A stretch of DNA of 64,000 bases from NCBI GenBank assembly GCA_028287285.1, contig JAQBPY010000246.1, forward strand, positions 1-64,000, written 5' to 3'. Made by a program: the position numbers and the translations under genes. Each line of letters begins with the position of its first letter. The stretch's first letter is position 1. Under the pieces are notes generated by a model, which searched no databases, had not been told where the DNA came from, and was given only the letters and a program-made list of their open reading frames with translations. Source of the DNA: Gemmatimonadota bacterium. GTDB lineage: Bacteria; Gemmatimonadota; Gemmatimonadetes; Gemmatimonadales; Gemmatimonadaceae. This document shows positions 17,819-26,309 of this stretch, piece by piece.

Positions 17819-19645
17819 TCAATACGCCTGATCCCACGACAGTGACAGCCGCGCCGCCGAATCAATGATCCCGACCATGCTGTAGGTCTGCACAAAATTT
17901 CCCCACTGCTCTCCGGTGACCGTGTCGATGTCCTCGGAGAGCAGCCCATGGCGCCCTCGCGACGCAAGAATGTTCTCGAACAGCACGCGGGCCTCGTCGC
18001 GCCGGCCCAGCGCGGCCAGCGCATTGATGTACCAGAACGTGCACGCAAGAAACGCATTCTCCGGGAATCCGAAATCATCGCGCTCGGAGTAGCGATAGAT
18101 AAAGTTCCCATGACGCAGCTCCGCCTCTATCGCCCCCACCGTGCTAATGAAGCGCGGATCATCGGCGGCAAGAAACCCCACTTCGTGCAGGCGCAGCAGG
18201 CTCGCGTCGAGTGTGTCGCCATCCATTGCCGCCACGAAGCTCTGGCGCTCTGCATTCCACGACCGCTCGCAGATCACGTCGTGCAAACGACTCGCTTCGG
18301 CGGCCCAGTGCTGCGACTCCCCCGCGAGCTCGAGATGCGCGGCGATGCGCGCGAGCCTGTCGCATGCTGCCCAGCACATCACGCTCGAGAACGTGTGCAC
18401 GCGCGTCGTTCCACGCAGCTCCCAGATACCCGCGTCGGGTTGATCGAACAGCCGGGCCGCCCGAACGCCGAGTGCCTCGAGACTGCGAAAGAGGGCGAGG
18501 TCGCCCCGCTCCACGAGCCGCTCGTCGAAGAACGCATGCGGCGCCGCGAGCACCACGGCACCATAAACGTCGTGCTGGATCTGCTCCTGCGCCTCGTTGC
18601 CGATGCGCACCGGACCCATGCCACGATACCCGGTGAGACCGGGCATGCTCGCTTCCTTTGGCGCCGGCCGGCCACTGATGCCGTACAGCGGCTTGATGCG
18701 TCCGTCGCCCACACTCGACACGATATCGAGGATGTAATGGAGATACCGCTCCATCGTGTGCGTCGCACCAAGCCGGTTGAGTGCGTTCACCACGAAATAC
18801 GCGTCGCGCAGCCAGCAGTAGCGATAGTCCCATGTGCGCGGCGTGTCGGGCGCCTCCGGCACCGACGTCGTCATGGCCGCGATGATCGCGCCCGTGTCCT
18901 CATAGACGTTCAGCTTGAGCGTGATGGCCGCACGAATTACCGCCGCCTGCCACTCAAAGGGAATGGCCAGCGACCGAACCCACGTCCGCCAGTACGCAAT
19001 AGTCTCACTCTCGAGATGCCGCCCCATCTCGGCCACATTCGTCGGCACCGTCTCGTCCGCACCAATCAGCATGGTGATGGAATCGTCCAGCGAAAAGGTA
19101 TTGCCCTCGAGGATCGCGGTGATCGACGCGTCCGTGGTAAGACGGAGCACAGTGGGCGATCCGTGAAAGCGGATGTGATTGCTGCCGCTGGTAGCGGGCG
19201 CGCCGCTCGCGCCGTAGTCACGTGCGGGATGCAGGCAGACATTGAGACGGGGCTTGCCCGCGATGCGCCTTACCTGCCGTACCAGCATCATGGGGCAGAA
19301 CACGCGGCCAAACTGCCGGAAGCGCGGTGCAAAGTCCCTGATCTCGATGGCGCCGCCATCGCTGTCGAACATTCTCGTGACGAGCACTGGTGTGTTGACG
19401 AGATATTCCTGTTCTACACGCGTACTGTTCAGGAGGGTGATCCGGAACTCGCCGGCGTTGTCGTCACGCGGACGATCACGCAATAGCGTGCAGAACATTG
19501 GGTCGCCGTCAAAGCGCGGAAAGCACGACCACACGACGCTGCCGTGCTCATCGATCAGTGCGCCAATGGTTCCGTTGCCAATGAGCGCGAGGTCGAGTGA
19601 GGTCATGCCCATTGCGTTAGCAAGTTGTTTACCGTCGTCTCGCAT
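17819..19645 (-). CDS. GH15 family glucoamylase/trehalase-like protein
   Basis: 608 residues. The N-terminal trehalase-like beta-domain begins LDLALIGNGTIGALIDEHGSVVW, typical of bacterial GH15. The (alpha/alpha)6 catalytic domain has WDYRYCWLRDAYFVVNAL (about 268), GNEAQEQIQHDVYG (general acid Glu region, about 350) and FPENAFLACTFWYINALAALGR (second catalytic Glu, about 555). Such proteins hydrolyse alpha-glucosidic bonds of malto-oligosaccharides or trehalose in the cytoplasm. Nearness to glgX-treZ-treY suggests glycogen/trehalose turnover. Divergent from the FNT channel gene with a 23-base gap. Confidence 0.92.
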   Translation of the reverse strand: MRDDGKQLANAMGMTSLDLALIGNGTIGALIDEHGSVVWSCFPRFDGDPMFCTLLRDRPRDDNAGEFRITLLNSTRVEQEYLVNTPVLVTRMFDSDGGAIEIRDFAPRFRQFGRVFCPMMLVRQVRRIAGKPRLNVCLHPARDYGASGAPATSGSNHIRFHGSPTVLRLTTDASITAILEGNTFSLDDSITMLIGADETVPTNVAEMGRHLESETIAYWRTWVRSLAIPFEWQAAVIRAAITLKLNVYEDTGAIIAAMTTSVPEAPDTPRTWDYRYCWLRDAYFVVNALNRLGATHTMERYLHYILDIVSSVGDGRIKPLYGISGRPAPKEASMPGLTGYRGMGPVRIGNEAQEQIQHDVYGAVVLAAPHAFFDERLVERGDLALFRSLEALGVRAARLFDQPDAGIWELRGTTRVHTFSSVMCWAACDRLARIAAHLELAGESQHWAAEASRLHDVICERSWNAERQSFVAAMDGDTLDASLLRLHEVGFLAADDPRFISTVGAIEAELRHGNFIYRYSERDDFGFPENAFLACTFWYINALAALGRRDEARVLFENILASRGRHGLLSEDIDTVTGEQWGNFVQTYSMVGIIDSAARLSLSWDQAY

Positions 19646-19668
19646 GATGGTTGCCTCGTACCGAGAAC

Positions 19669-20469
19669 ATGAGTCCCAGCGCGGAGTCCAGCGAAAAGGC
19701 CAGGGAAGCCGAGTCCCTCGATGCCGAGACCACCTATGAGGTCATTCGTCGGGAGGGGCTGCACGAGCTGGACCGTGCGTCGAGCGCGCTCTTCTGGTCT
19801 GGGCTCGCGGGCGGTTTGTCCATGGGCTTTTCGTTCCTGGCCGAAGGACTGCTCCGCGCCCATCTGCCGGATGCGGATTGGCGTCCGCTCGTCACGAGGC
19901 TTGGCTACAGCGTCGGGTTCCTCATCGTGATCCTGGGCAGCCAGCAACTCTTTACGGAAAACACGCTCACCCCGATCGTTCCCCTCCTGCACCAGTGGTC
20001 TGCGCGCCGTCTGCGCAATGTGGGCCGCCTCTGGGGCGTGGTGCTCATGGCCAACATCCTGGGCGCACTTCTGTTCGCGACTGCGCTCGCGCGCTTCGAT
20101 ATCGTCGAGCCAGTCACCATGCATGCGCTTGACGATCTCGCGCGAGAGGCGCTCGCGCCCGGTGCGCCGGCCACCGGGCTTCACGCCATCTATGCGGGTT
20201 GGCTCATTGCGCTGATGGTGTGGATGCTTCCGGGTGCGGAATCGGGTAAGATCACCGTCGTCATCATCATGACGTACCTCGTGGGACTGGGCGGCTTTGC
20301 CCATGTCATTGCGGGCTCGACGGAGGTGCTGTACGCCGTCATGCGCGGCGACATCGGTGCCGGCCGTGCGGTGTTCGGTTACATATTTCCCACACTCATC
20401 GGGAACGTACTGGGCGGGTTGACGATGGTGGCCGCGCTGAATCACGCGCAGGCCACGAGCGGAGACTAG
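19669..20469 (+). CDS. Formate/nitrite transporter (FNT) family channel
   Basis: 266 residues. After a polar N-terminus come six predicted spans with FNT hallmarks: LFWSGLAGGLSMGFSFLAEG, GFLIVILGSQQLFTENTLTP, GRLWGVVLMANILGALLF, MVWMLPGAESGKITVVIIMTYLVGLGGFAHVIAGS and IFPTLIGNVLGGLTMVA (cited as landmarks). The Q-L-F-T-E-N segment is characteristic of a non-FocA subgroup. It probably passes small monovalent anions across the inner membrane. ATG at 19669 is chosen; TTG at 19651 is also in frame. The stop lies inside the 9-bp repeat flanking the palindromic insertion. Confidence 0.9.
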   Translation: MSPSAESSEKAREAESLDAETTYEVIRREGLHELDRASSALFWSGLAGGLSMGFSFLAEGLLRAHLPDADWRPLVTRLGYSVGFLIVILGSQQLFTENTLTPIVPLLHQWSARRLRNVGRLWGVVLMANILGALLFATALARFDIVEPVTMHALDDLAREALAPGAPATGLHAIYAGWLIALMVWMLPGAESGKITVVIIMTYLVGLGGFAHVIAGSTEVLYAVMRGDIGAGRAVFGYIFPTLIGNVLGGLTMVAALNHAQATSGD

Positions 20470-20675
20470 TGGCATGCTGTTCAGTTAGCTGTCATCCCGC
20501 AAGAATACTTTAGACTGTCATCCCGCAGGAGCGAAGCGACTGTCGGGAGCCGCTGTCCCGTCCTGGGAAGTTCGGGATGCGGAAAGTATATCCCGACACT
20601 CGTTCGCTTCGTGCGGGATGACAGTCTACAACGCGCCTGCGACGACAGCTAACTGAACAGCATTGCGACTAGTGG
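20464..20675. mobile_element. MITE-like palindromic element with 20-bp inverted ends and 9-bp flanking duplication
   Basis: Outer arms 20474-20493 and 20644-20663 are perfect 20-bp inverted repeats (ATGCTGTTCAGTTAGCTGTC and its complement). Inside are nested TGTCATCCCGCA/TGCGGGATGACA arms of the dispersed repeat. GACTAGTGG occurs just outside on both sides (20464-20472 and 20667-20675), with one extra base on the left and three on the right. This resembles a target-site duplication. No protein is encoded. It follows the FNT stop codon directly. Confidence 0.6.
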
Positions 20676-20702
20676 ACTGTTTCTGAATTACAGAGAGCGG
20701 AC

Positions 20703-20781
20703 GTCGTCGTCCTGAGCGAAGCGAAGGACCTGTTTGTGCTGGCAAAGGAGCAGGTCCTTCGCTTTTGCTCAAGGACGAAGG
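20703..20781. repeat. Inverted CCTGAGCGAAGCGAAGGACCTG repeat
   Basis: The left arm CGTCCTGAGCGAAGCGAAGG plus ACCTG pairs imperfectly with the right arm GCAGGTCCTTCGCTTTTGCT plus CAAGGACG across about 17 bases. Partial copies are seen elsewhere in this window. It lies immediately upstream of the MscS gene and may give its transcript a stem-loop. With the preceding palindrome it fills the 355-base gap between FNT and MscS genes, which has no gene. Confidence 0.6.
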
Positions 20782-20824
20782 CAGTCCTCGCACGCGGCAC
20801 AGTGGATGCGCTATCAGCCGCATC

Positions 20825-21619
20825 ATGTTCTCCTATGAATCCCTTCGGGCATCGAGCGCGGCCATCTTTGCCGCGCTGCCCCGTGTCCTTGCCGCCCTCG
20901 CCTTTGTACTCGTCGCAATTTTCATAGCGCGATCCGCACGCTGGGCAGCAGAGCGCACACTGCGCTCCAAGGCCACCCACGCGAACCTTCGCGCGGCACT
21001 GGGCCGTCTGGTGTTCACCGTCGTGATTGCGGTGGGCATTCTCATTGCCGCGACCATCGCCTTTCCCACCTTCACGGTGGGCAGCCTCATTCAGCTCCTG
21101 GGCGTGAGTGGTGTGGTGATTGGTTTCGCCTTCAAGGACATCTTCCAGAATTTCCTTGCCGGCATTCTCCTGCTCGTCACGGATCCGTTCGAGGTGGGCG
21201 ACGAGATCGTCATCGACAAGTTCGAGGGAACCGTAAAGGACGTGCAGGGCCGCGCAACGGTGATAGAGACGTACGACCGGCGAATCATCATCGTACCAAA
21301 CGCGGATCTGTTCACGAAGGTGGTGACGGTGAACACCGCTCATCACCGGCGCGAAGGCCAGTGCGACGTGATCGTCAAAGGCACAACGGACATTACGCGG
21401 GTTCAACAGCTGCTCGAGCGTACTGTGCGCGGCAAGATTGAAGGAGTTGACGACGATCCGCTCGCCGCAGCGCTGCTCGTGTCCATTGGCGGCGGCGCGC
21501 TCACCTTCCGCCTGCTCTGGTGGAGCGGCTCGGAGCGCAGCGTATACCTGGCCGTGCAGGATCGCGTGCTCACCAGGGTGTTCGAGGCACTTCGCGCCGA
21601 GCAGCTCGAGATAGGCTGA
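20825..21619 (+). CDS. Small-conductance mechanosensitive channel, MscS family
   Basis: 264 residues. It has N-terminal spans around residues 12-32 and 55-80. The pore helix and beta-domain core follow: LIQLLGVSGVVIGFAFKDIFQNFLAGILLL (landmarks GVSG, FAFKD, NFLAG), DPFEVGDEIVIDKFEGTV and RIIIVPNADLF. Matches compact MscS. It opens under membrane tension to release osmolytes. ATG at 20825 (MFSYES) is preferred over the TTG 60 bases upstream. The stop overlaps the next small ORF in TGATG, implying coupled translation. Confidence 0.92.
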   Translation: MFSYESLRASSAAIFAALPRVLAALAFVLVAIFIARSARWAAERTLRSKATHANLRAALGRLVFTVVIAVGILIAATIAFPTFTVGSLIQLLGVSGVVIGFAFKDIFQNFLAGILLLVTDPFEVGDEIVIDKFEGTVKDVQGRATVIETYDRRIIIVPNADLFTKVVTVNTAHHRREGQCDVIVKGTTDITRVQQLLERTVRGKIEGVDDDPLAAALLVSIGGGALTFRLLWWSGSERSVYLAVQDRVLTRVFEALRAEQLEIG

Positions 21620-21828
21620 TGAAACACCGTAACCCACCAACCAAGGCACGCATGACAGGGCCATACGACTCCGCAGGCAGCGAAGAGCGTCCAACGGAGA
21701 AAGAGGACGAAGTCGACGAGAGCTCCGACGAAAGCTTTCCCGCGAGTGATCCACCGTCATGGACACCGGCGCATTCCGGAGCACCTGCACCAGTACAAGC
21801 CGACGACACAGGGCGCAGTCCGTCGTGA
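21619..21828 (+). CDS. Small acidic SDESFPASDPPSW protein
   Basis: 69 residues. The centre reads VDESSDESFPASDPPSWTPA, a signature seen in many short uncharacterised bacterial proteins (commonly ESFPASDPPS). Flanks are polar and probably disordered. Translation is coupled to MscS through TGATG, and a strong terminator follows nine bases after the stop. The function of this family is not known to me. The association with MscS suggests osmotic stress. Confidence 0.75.
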   Translation: MKHRNPPTKARMTGPYDSAGSEERPTEKEDEVDESSDESFPASDPPSWTPAHSGAPAPVQADDTGRSPS

Positions 21829-21836
21829 CGCACGAG

Positions 21837-21872
21837 ATGAAGGGTGCCTCGCCACAGCGAGGCACCCTTCAT
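21837..21872. terminator. Strong bidirectional hairpin terminator
   Basis: A perfect 16-bp stem (ATGAAGGGTGCCTCGC and its complement) with the loop CACA. It lies between the MscS operon end (21828) and the convergent DUF4142 gene end (21883), so it can serve both strands. There is no long T-tract on either side. Confidence 0.75.
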
Positions 21873-21882
21873 GTCCAGGGCG

Positions 21883-22590
21883 TTACGATGTTGGAGGAAG
21901 CTGGCGCAGAACCGCCTGTGCATCGCCCAGATGGCGCCTCACGGTGGTGATGGTCTGATCCACCAGGGCCTGCGTGTCACCGCTGGCCTGCCCGCGCAGG
22001 AGTCCGAGCTCGTGCAGCATGTGCTGGTGCATCATGACCTCCGTCTGCATCAGACGCTGGTCGAACATCGGCCCCGCCGGAGTGGCCGCGAGCCGGCGCA
22101 TTGCGTGTCCCGCCATCGCCGCATCGGCTGTATCCGTAGGCACCGGCGCGAGCAGAACGCCGCTCTGGACACCGGTCTGGTTTGCGGCCTGCAGATGTGC
22201 GGAGTGCGCAGTGACCATGCGCTTCGCAAAATCCCGGACCGCGGCGTTCTGCGCCCGGTCCGCCCCGAGCTTTGACAGGTTGATCTCGAGCGAGTCTCCT
22301 TCACCCATGTGCGCCAGGATGTTCGCGTTGGTGAAGGTCGCGATGCTCGCAGGCATCAGCCCCATCACCATGCCGCTGCGTCCCCCCATGTGCAGGGCCC
22401 CCGATGCGTCCATCCACATTCCACCTGCGGAGTCCGCCCACATCCCGCTCGTGTCAGGAAAAAGTGCGACGTCTCCACCGGAGCTGCTCATCGTGGGCGC
22501 CGGTGTCGTCGTCACGGGTGTCGTGGAGCACGCTGCGCCGAGCGCAGCAGCGGCGGCGATCATCAAATGTCGTGGCATTCGTGTTGGCAT
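21883..22590 (-). CDS. DUF4142 lipoprotein, ferritin-like
   Basis: 235 residues, starting at 22590 with GGAGGG four bases upstream. The leader MIAAAAALGAACST carries a lipobox-like GAAC, so an envelope lipoprotein is likely. After a Thr/Pro/Ser linker, residues about 95-235 are all-helical with DFAKRMVTAHSAHLQ and LMQTEVMMHQHMLHEL, the DUF4142 pattern. DUF4142 is a ferritin-like predicted outer-surface domain of unknown role. It is unusually Met/His-rich (GMWMD, MVMGLM, MMHQHM), which might mean metal contact. No operon partner. Confidence 0.85.
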   Translation of the reverse strand: MPTRMPRHLMIAAAAALGAACSTTPVTTTPAPTMSSSGGDVALFPDTSGMWADSAGGMWMDASGALHMGGRSGMVMGLMPASIATFTNANILAHMGEGDSLEINLSKLGADRAQNAAVRDFAKRMVTAHSAHLQAANQTGVQSGVLLAPVPTDTADAAMAGHAMRRLAATPAGPMFDQRLMQTEVMMHQHMLHELGLLRGQASGDTQALVDQTITTVRRHLGDAQAVLRQLPPTS

Positions 22591-22698
22591 ACGACCCTCC
22601 ATGGAAGCTATCCCGAGTGTTCGAGCGACTTTACCCATTGTCGCGCAAATGCCGGGCCTTCATGACGTACATGAAGAAGAAGGGACCTGCTTCGTCTG

Positions 22699-24105
22699 CT
22701 AACAGCCCCGCTTGGCCAGATACGTGAGCTCGTTGGCCACGTCATCCTGCAACACACGGTTCACCCACTCCACACCCTGCGCCACCGAGTGGTCCATGTT
22801 GCCCACCTCGTATCGCCACGCACCGAACCGCCCACGCGAATAGATGTCCCTGCTCTCGAGCCACGGATGCAGCACACCCAACGCCGCATCGCGCTCCACG
22901 GACGGCGTGGGATACGTATGCTCGCGCTCGATCACGTGCGTGTCCACGATATCCGCCCGATCACGCTCACTGAGAAGCCGAGTGTTCACCATGCCCTGGA
23001 TGGTGTCTTCAATTACCCGCCCACGATCCACGGGCTTGAACTCCGAATGCGACACCTCGGCGAGCAGCGAATAGTGCGTTGTCGCATCGGGCACAACTTC
23101 GGGCGAATAGTTGGACAGATACGTTACCCGGTAAAAGGGCGCATTGTCCTCCGGGAAGTACATCCAACACTTATTGGATGGTGTGGGCTGCCTGAGCCCC
23201 ACTCCGATGATGTAACTCCCCGAATGACGCAACCGGCTAGCCTGGCAACGCACTTCGTCGGGCACGGTGCCCTTCATCGAAGACACGAGCAAGTCCAGCG
23301 GCATCGTGCTGAGCAGCATGTCGTACGGCTCACGCGTGCCATCCTCGAGCACGACCTCCTTTGCATCCGCATCCACTCCCACAACGGAAGCCCCGAGCCG
23401 CAACTGGTCGTTCACGTAAGGCCGCATGCGCTCGAACAAACCGCCCGTGCCGCCATGACGCGGATACTTGAACGTGGAGTTGGGACCCCAGCCGGCATCG
23501 TCACGGTCCAGCACCACGTTGCCGAGCACCCGCGCGATGTCCACCACCGACACACGCTCGCCAATCCACTCCTTGTTCATCAGGCTGGCCGGATGCGCCC
23601 ACACCTTGAAGTTGTACGGCGTCATGAAATGCTTCGCGATACCCTTGCCGAACACACCAAGGATGAGCTCCTCGAAGTTCCTGAACTTCGACATGTCGAG
23701 CGGCTGCTTCTGCGCTTCGATCACGCCCATCAGGCACTCGTAAACAACCTCCTTTGGCAGGTACTTGATGTTGTTCTGGAAGGGATACGGCAGGAACCGA
23801 TCACACATCCACACCCAGCTCTCACGCAGCAGCAGCTGATACTCATCGCCAAGCAGCGTGTCGAAGAGCTTGTCGAAGTACTCGTAGTGCGAAAAGAGAA
23901 CGTGCCCGCCAATGTCGTAGATGAAACCATTCGCGCTCGTCTCGCTCGCCGCCAAGCCACCAACCTTGTTGCGTGACTCGAGCATCACGAAGTTCGTGTA
24001 CCCCAGCTCCCGAAGACGATACGCGGCACCGAGTCCCGTGGGCCCCGCGCCAATGACCACGATGCGCGGCTGTTCCGCACCTGGACCTGCATTCATGCGT
24101 TGCAT
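22699..24105 (-). CDS. UDP-galactopyranose mutase-like / amine-oxidase-fold flavoprotein
   Basis: 468 residues. The FAD-binding Rossmann motif VVIGAGPTGLGAAYRL (about 17-32) is followed by E-S-R-N-K-V-GGLA and DIGGHVLFSH. A later WRYEVGNMDHSVAQG closes the FAD site. The order GGHxxFSH, PYPFQNNI, TPYNFKVWAHP is like UDP-galactopyranose mutase and its relatives. It may interconvert pyranose and furanose forms of a nucleotide sugar or oxidise a glycan intermediate. Its start overlaps the end of the GH1-RmlD fusion gene by 13 bases, so the two are surely co-transcribed. The substrate is unproven. Confidence 0.82.
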   Translation of the reverse strand: MQRMNAGPGAEQPRIVVIGAGPTGLGAAYRLRELGYTNFVMLESRNKVGGLAASETSANGFIYDIGGHVLFSHYEYFDKLFDTLLGDEYQLLLRESWVWMCDRFLPYPFQNNIKYLPKEVVYECLMGVIEAQKQPLDMSKFRNFEELILGVFGKGIAKHFMTPYNFKVWAHPASLMNKEWIGERVSVVDIARVLGNVVLDRDDAGWGPNSTFKYPRHGGTGGLFERMRPYVNDQLRLGASVVGVDADAKEVVLEDGTREPYDMLLSTMPLDLLVSSMKGTVPDEVRCQASRLRHSGSYIIGVGLRQPTPSNKCWMYFPEDNAPFYRVTYLSNYSPEVVPDATTHYSLLAEVSHSEFKPVDRGRVIEDTIQGMVNTRLLSERDRADIVDTHVIEREHTYPTPSVERDAALGVLHPWLESRDIYSRGRFGAWRYEVGNMDHSVAQGVEWVNRVLQDDVANELTYLAKRGC

Positions 24106-26285
24106 GTTTCGAGTGAATGTGTGAAAGTGGATCGTTGGGCGAGGAACCGCCCGATCGCATCGTCAAGGGAGGGCATCACCGATGCGCGCTCACTGCCCAG
24201 CACCGAGTAGGACGGCCGTGCCGCGAGGTAGCCCAGGGTCTGGTGGGACCGTTCACAGACCAGCGATGCATCGAGATGCGATCGATCTGCCACGCGCCTC
24301 GCGAGCTCCGCCCAGCTCACCGCGCCGTCGTTGGCGAGATGCCAGATACCGCGCTCGCCATCGATCAGGAGATCGAGTGCGGCGTTGACGAGGTCCGGCA
24401 CATACGTAGGCGATATCACGAGGTCGCCCGCCGCCTGCACGGGAATGCCATCTTGCAGCGAGCGAAGCGTCTGGGTCAAAAAATTGTATTCGTCCCACGG
24501 GCCAAAGAACGCCGACGTCCGAATCACGAGCGCAGAGGGCAGCAGTGCCATCACCCGCGACTCCGCGCGCGCCTTGCTCGCGCCGTAGGTGCCAAGGGGC
24601 GACACATGATCCGTCTCCACGTATGGCGTCCGCTTCCGCCCGTCGAACACGAGGTCCGACGAGAACGTCATCAGTGGGATGCCTACGTCGGCACACGCCG
24701 CCGCCAGCGTCGCCGCACCCAGCGCATTGGCCCTCCGGCAATCCCTGGGCTGCACCTCCGCGTCATCCACGCGCACGAAACCCGCAGTGTTGACCACGGC
24801 CCATGCCGCGCAGGTCTCCAGGGCGTGCGATACCGCCGCGCGGTCGGTGATGTCGAGATCGCGGTGCGAGCGAGCGCAGCACGCAAGGCCACGGTCGGCA
24901 CAGGTGCGCGCGAACGCCACACCGAGTGTTCCCGACGCGCCCACCACGAGCAGGGGCCGCGCATCATGTTCGGCGGCTGGAACCGCGACTTCATCCGACC
25001 GATACGACAGCCGAGGCGCACATCGCCACCAGCCCGGCGTATCGAGCACCGGGTGCTCGAACGTGCCGTTCGCTGCCAGCGAGTGCACCATGGAGGACAG
25101 CGCTGTTGCACGAGGAGCGGGAGCACGAATGTCGAACAGCCCCGGCTCGTAGTGACCGTCCATGCGGGTAACGAGCGAGCTCCAGTCATGCGCACCCAAC
25201 GCCGCCCACGCGGTAACGGCGCGGACGTCGGCACCCTCGGTCCGCGCACTCGCCGCGCCATTCCATACTTCATGAAACCACCTGAGCTGCTGCTCTCGGG
25301 TGCAGCCCAGGTGGACTTCAGAGACCACCAGCGGCAGGCCGTATCGCGACCACGCCTCACGCAGCAGCGACGCGGGTCCTGCAGCGCCCTCCGGCATGGC
25401 GCGCACCGCTTCCACGTCGGCATATCGGTGCCGTCCGTTGCCCCCATGCGTGTGCGGCGGATAGTGCTCGAGGCGCTCGTCGATCCAGCGCTCGCTGGTC
25501 ACATAGTGATTGATGCCAAGGAGATCCGGTGGGCATCCGTCGCCCGTGGCATGGGCGATGTCACTGTCGGAGATGCCCAGCCATTGCACGTACTCGTGCA
25601 TGGCATGGCCGTGTGCGACCCGGTTCGTGAGCAGATCGAAGGTGAGCCACCGCCGCTCGTTCTCGAAGTCTGCCTGGTACTGGAGCGCCGGTGTCGCGTG
25701 GGTCCGGCCAAGGTCCTCCGTCTGGAGCAGCTTCGCGCCGGGCGTGATGGTTCGAATGGCCTCCATCGCAAGGCGAACGGCGCGCACCTGGTTGAGCGTG
25801 GCGCGAACGAAGCGCGCATCGTCCCGCACATGCGGATACCACAACCCGTACAGCGCGCTGAATCGCGCCGTCGTCAGCGGCTCATTGACCGGCGTGAAGC
25901 GCGTGATCCACGGGTACCGGATGCAGACCTTGCGTGCAAACGCCGCCAGCCCTTCCGCGAAGCCCTCATGGAGGAGGTTGGTGTTGAAGGGACCGCTGCC
26001 ATGGTGGACGAGCCCCACGATGGGCTCCACGCCCAGGGCAAGCATCCGGAACATTCGCTCATCGAGTGCACGCCACCGTTCGGAGGTGGGCGCTTCGTGC
26101 GCGAAGCGTTCCCACAGGACCGGGTATCGCACCGCACTGACACCGAGCGCCGCAATGCGCTCAATGTCCTCCAGGCGATCATAGTGGCCGGACAGCGCAA
26201 GCTGATCATGTTGGGCATCGCCAACACGATTCAGGGTGCACTCGAGACCTGCCCATACTTCCATGGGCTCTCGATGGGACGGCAT
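24093..26285 (-). CDS. GH1-like domain fused to RmlD-like sugar-nucleotide reductase
   Basis: 730 residues in two domains. Residues 1-430 form a GH1/clan A barrel with TPVNEP (acid/base Glu, about 132), GINHY and SEVHLG (nucleophile Glu, about 323). Residues 440-720 form an extended SDR fold with VVGASGTLG (about 450), MTFSSDLVFDG and YGASKARAE (Y-x-x-x-K, about 568). This part resembles dTDP-4-dehydrorhamnose reductase. The combination suggests one protein that both handles a glycoside and reduces a keto sugar, or a GH1 fold used as binding module. It sits upstream of the UGM-like gene and downstream of the glycosyltransferase (24-base gap), forming a three-gene operon. No signal peptide. 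Confidence 0.85.
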   Translation of the reverse strand: MPSHREPMEVWAGLECTLNRVGDAQHDQLALSGHYDRLEDIERIAALGVSAVRYPVLWERFAHEAPTSERWRALDERMFRMLALGVEPIVGLVHHGSGPFNTNLLHEGFAEGLAAFARKVCIRYPWITRFTPVNEPLTTARFSALYGLWYPHVRDDARFVRATLNQVRAVRLAMEAIRTITPGAKLLQTEDLGRTHATPALQYQADFENERRWLTFDLLTNRVAHGHAMHEYVQWLGISDSDIAHATGDGCPPDLLGINHYVTSERWIDERLEHYPPHTHGGNGRHRYADVEAVRAMPEGAAGPASLLREAWSRYGLPLVVSEVHLGCTREQQLRWFHEVWNGAASARTEGADVRAVTAWAALGAHDWSSLVTRMDGHYEPGLFDIRAPAPRATALSSMVHSLAANGTFEHPVLDTPGWWRCAPRLSYRSDEVAVPAAEHDARPLLVVGASGTLGVAFARTCADRGLACCARSHRDLDITDRAAVSHALETCAAWAVVNTAGFVRVDDAEVQPRDCRRANALGAATLAAACADVGIPLMTFSSDLVFDGRKRTPYVETDHVSPLGTYGASKARAESRVMALLPSALVIRTSAFFGPWDEYNFLTQTLRSLQDGIPVQAAGDLVISPTYVPDLVNAALDLLIDGERGIWHLANDGAVSWAELARRVADRSHLDASLVCERSHQTLGYLAARPSYSVLGSERASVMPSLDDAIGRFLAQRSTFTHSLETCNA

Positions 26286-26309
26286 GTCGTCACGGTGCGT
26301 GTTGGCCCT

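Noticed and set aside
17948-19486. 512-codon open frame on the + strand
   Set aside because: It is the antisense of the GH15 gene; sequence is His/Arg/Pro-rich and shows no family motifs.
22789-23976. 395-codon open frame on the + strand
   Set aside because: Shadow of the UGM-like flavoprotein gene, rich in His and Arg with no recognisable domain.
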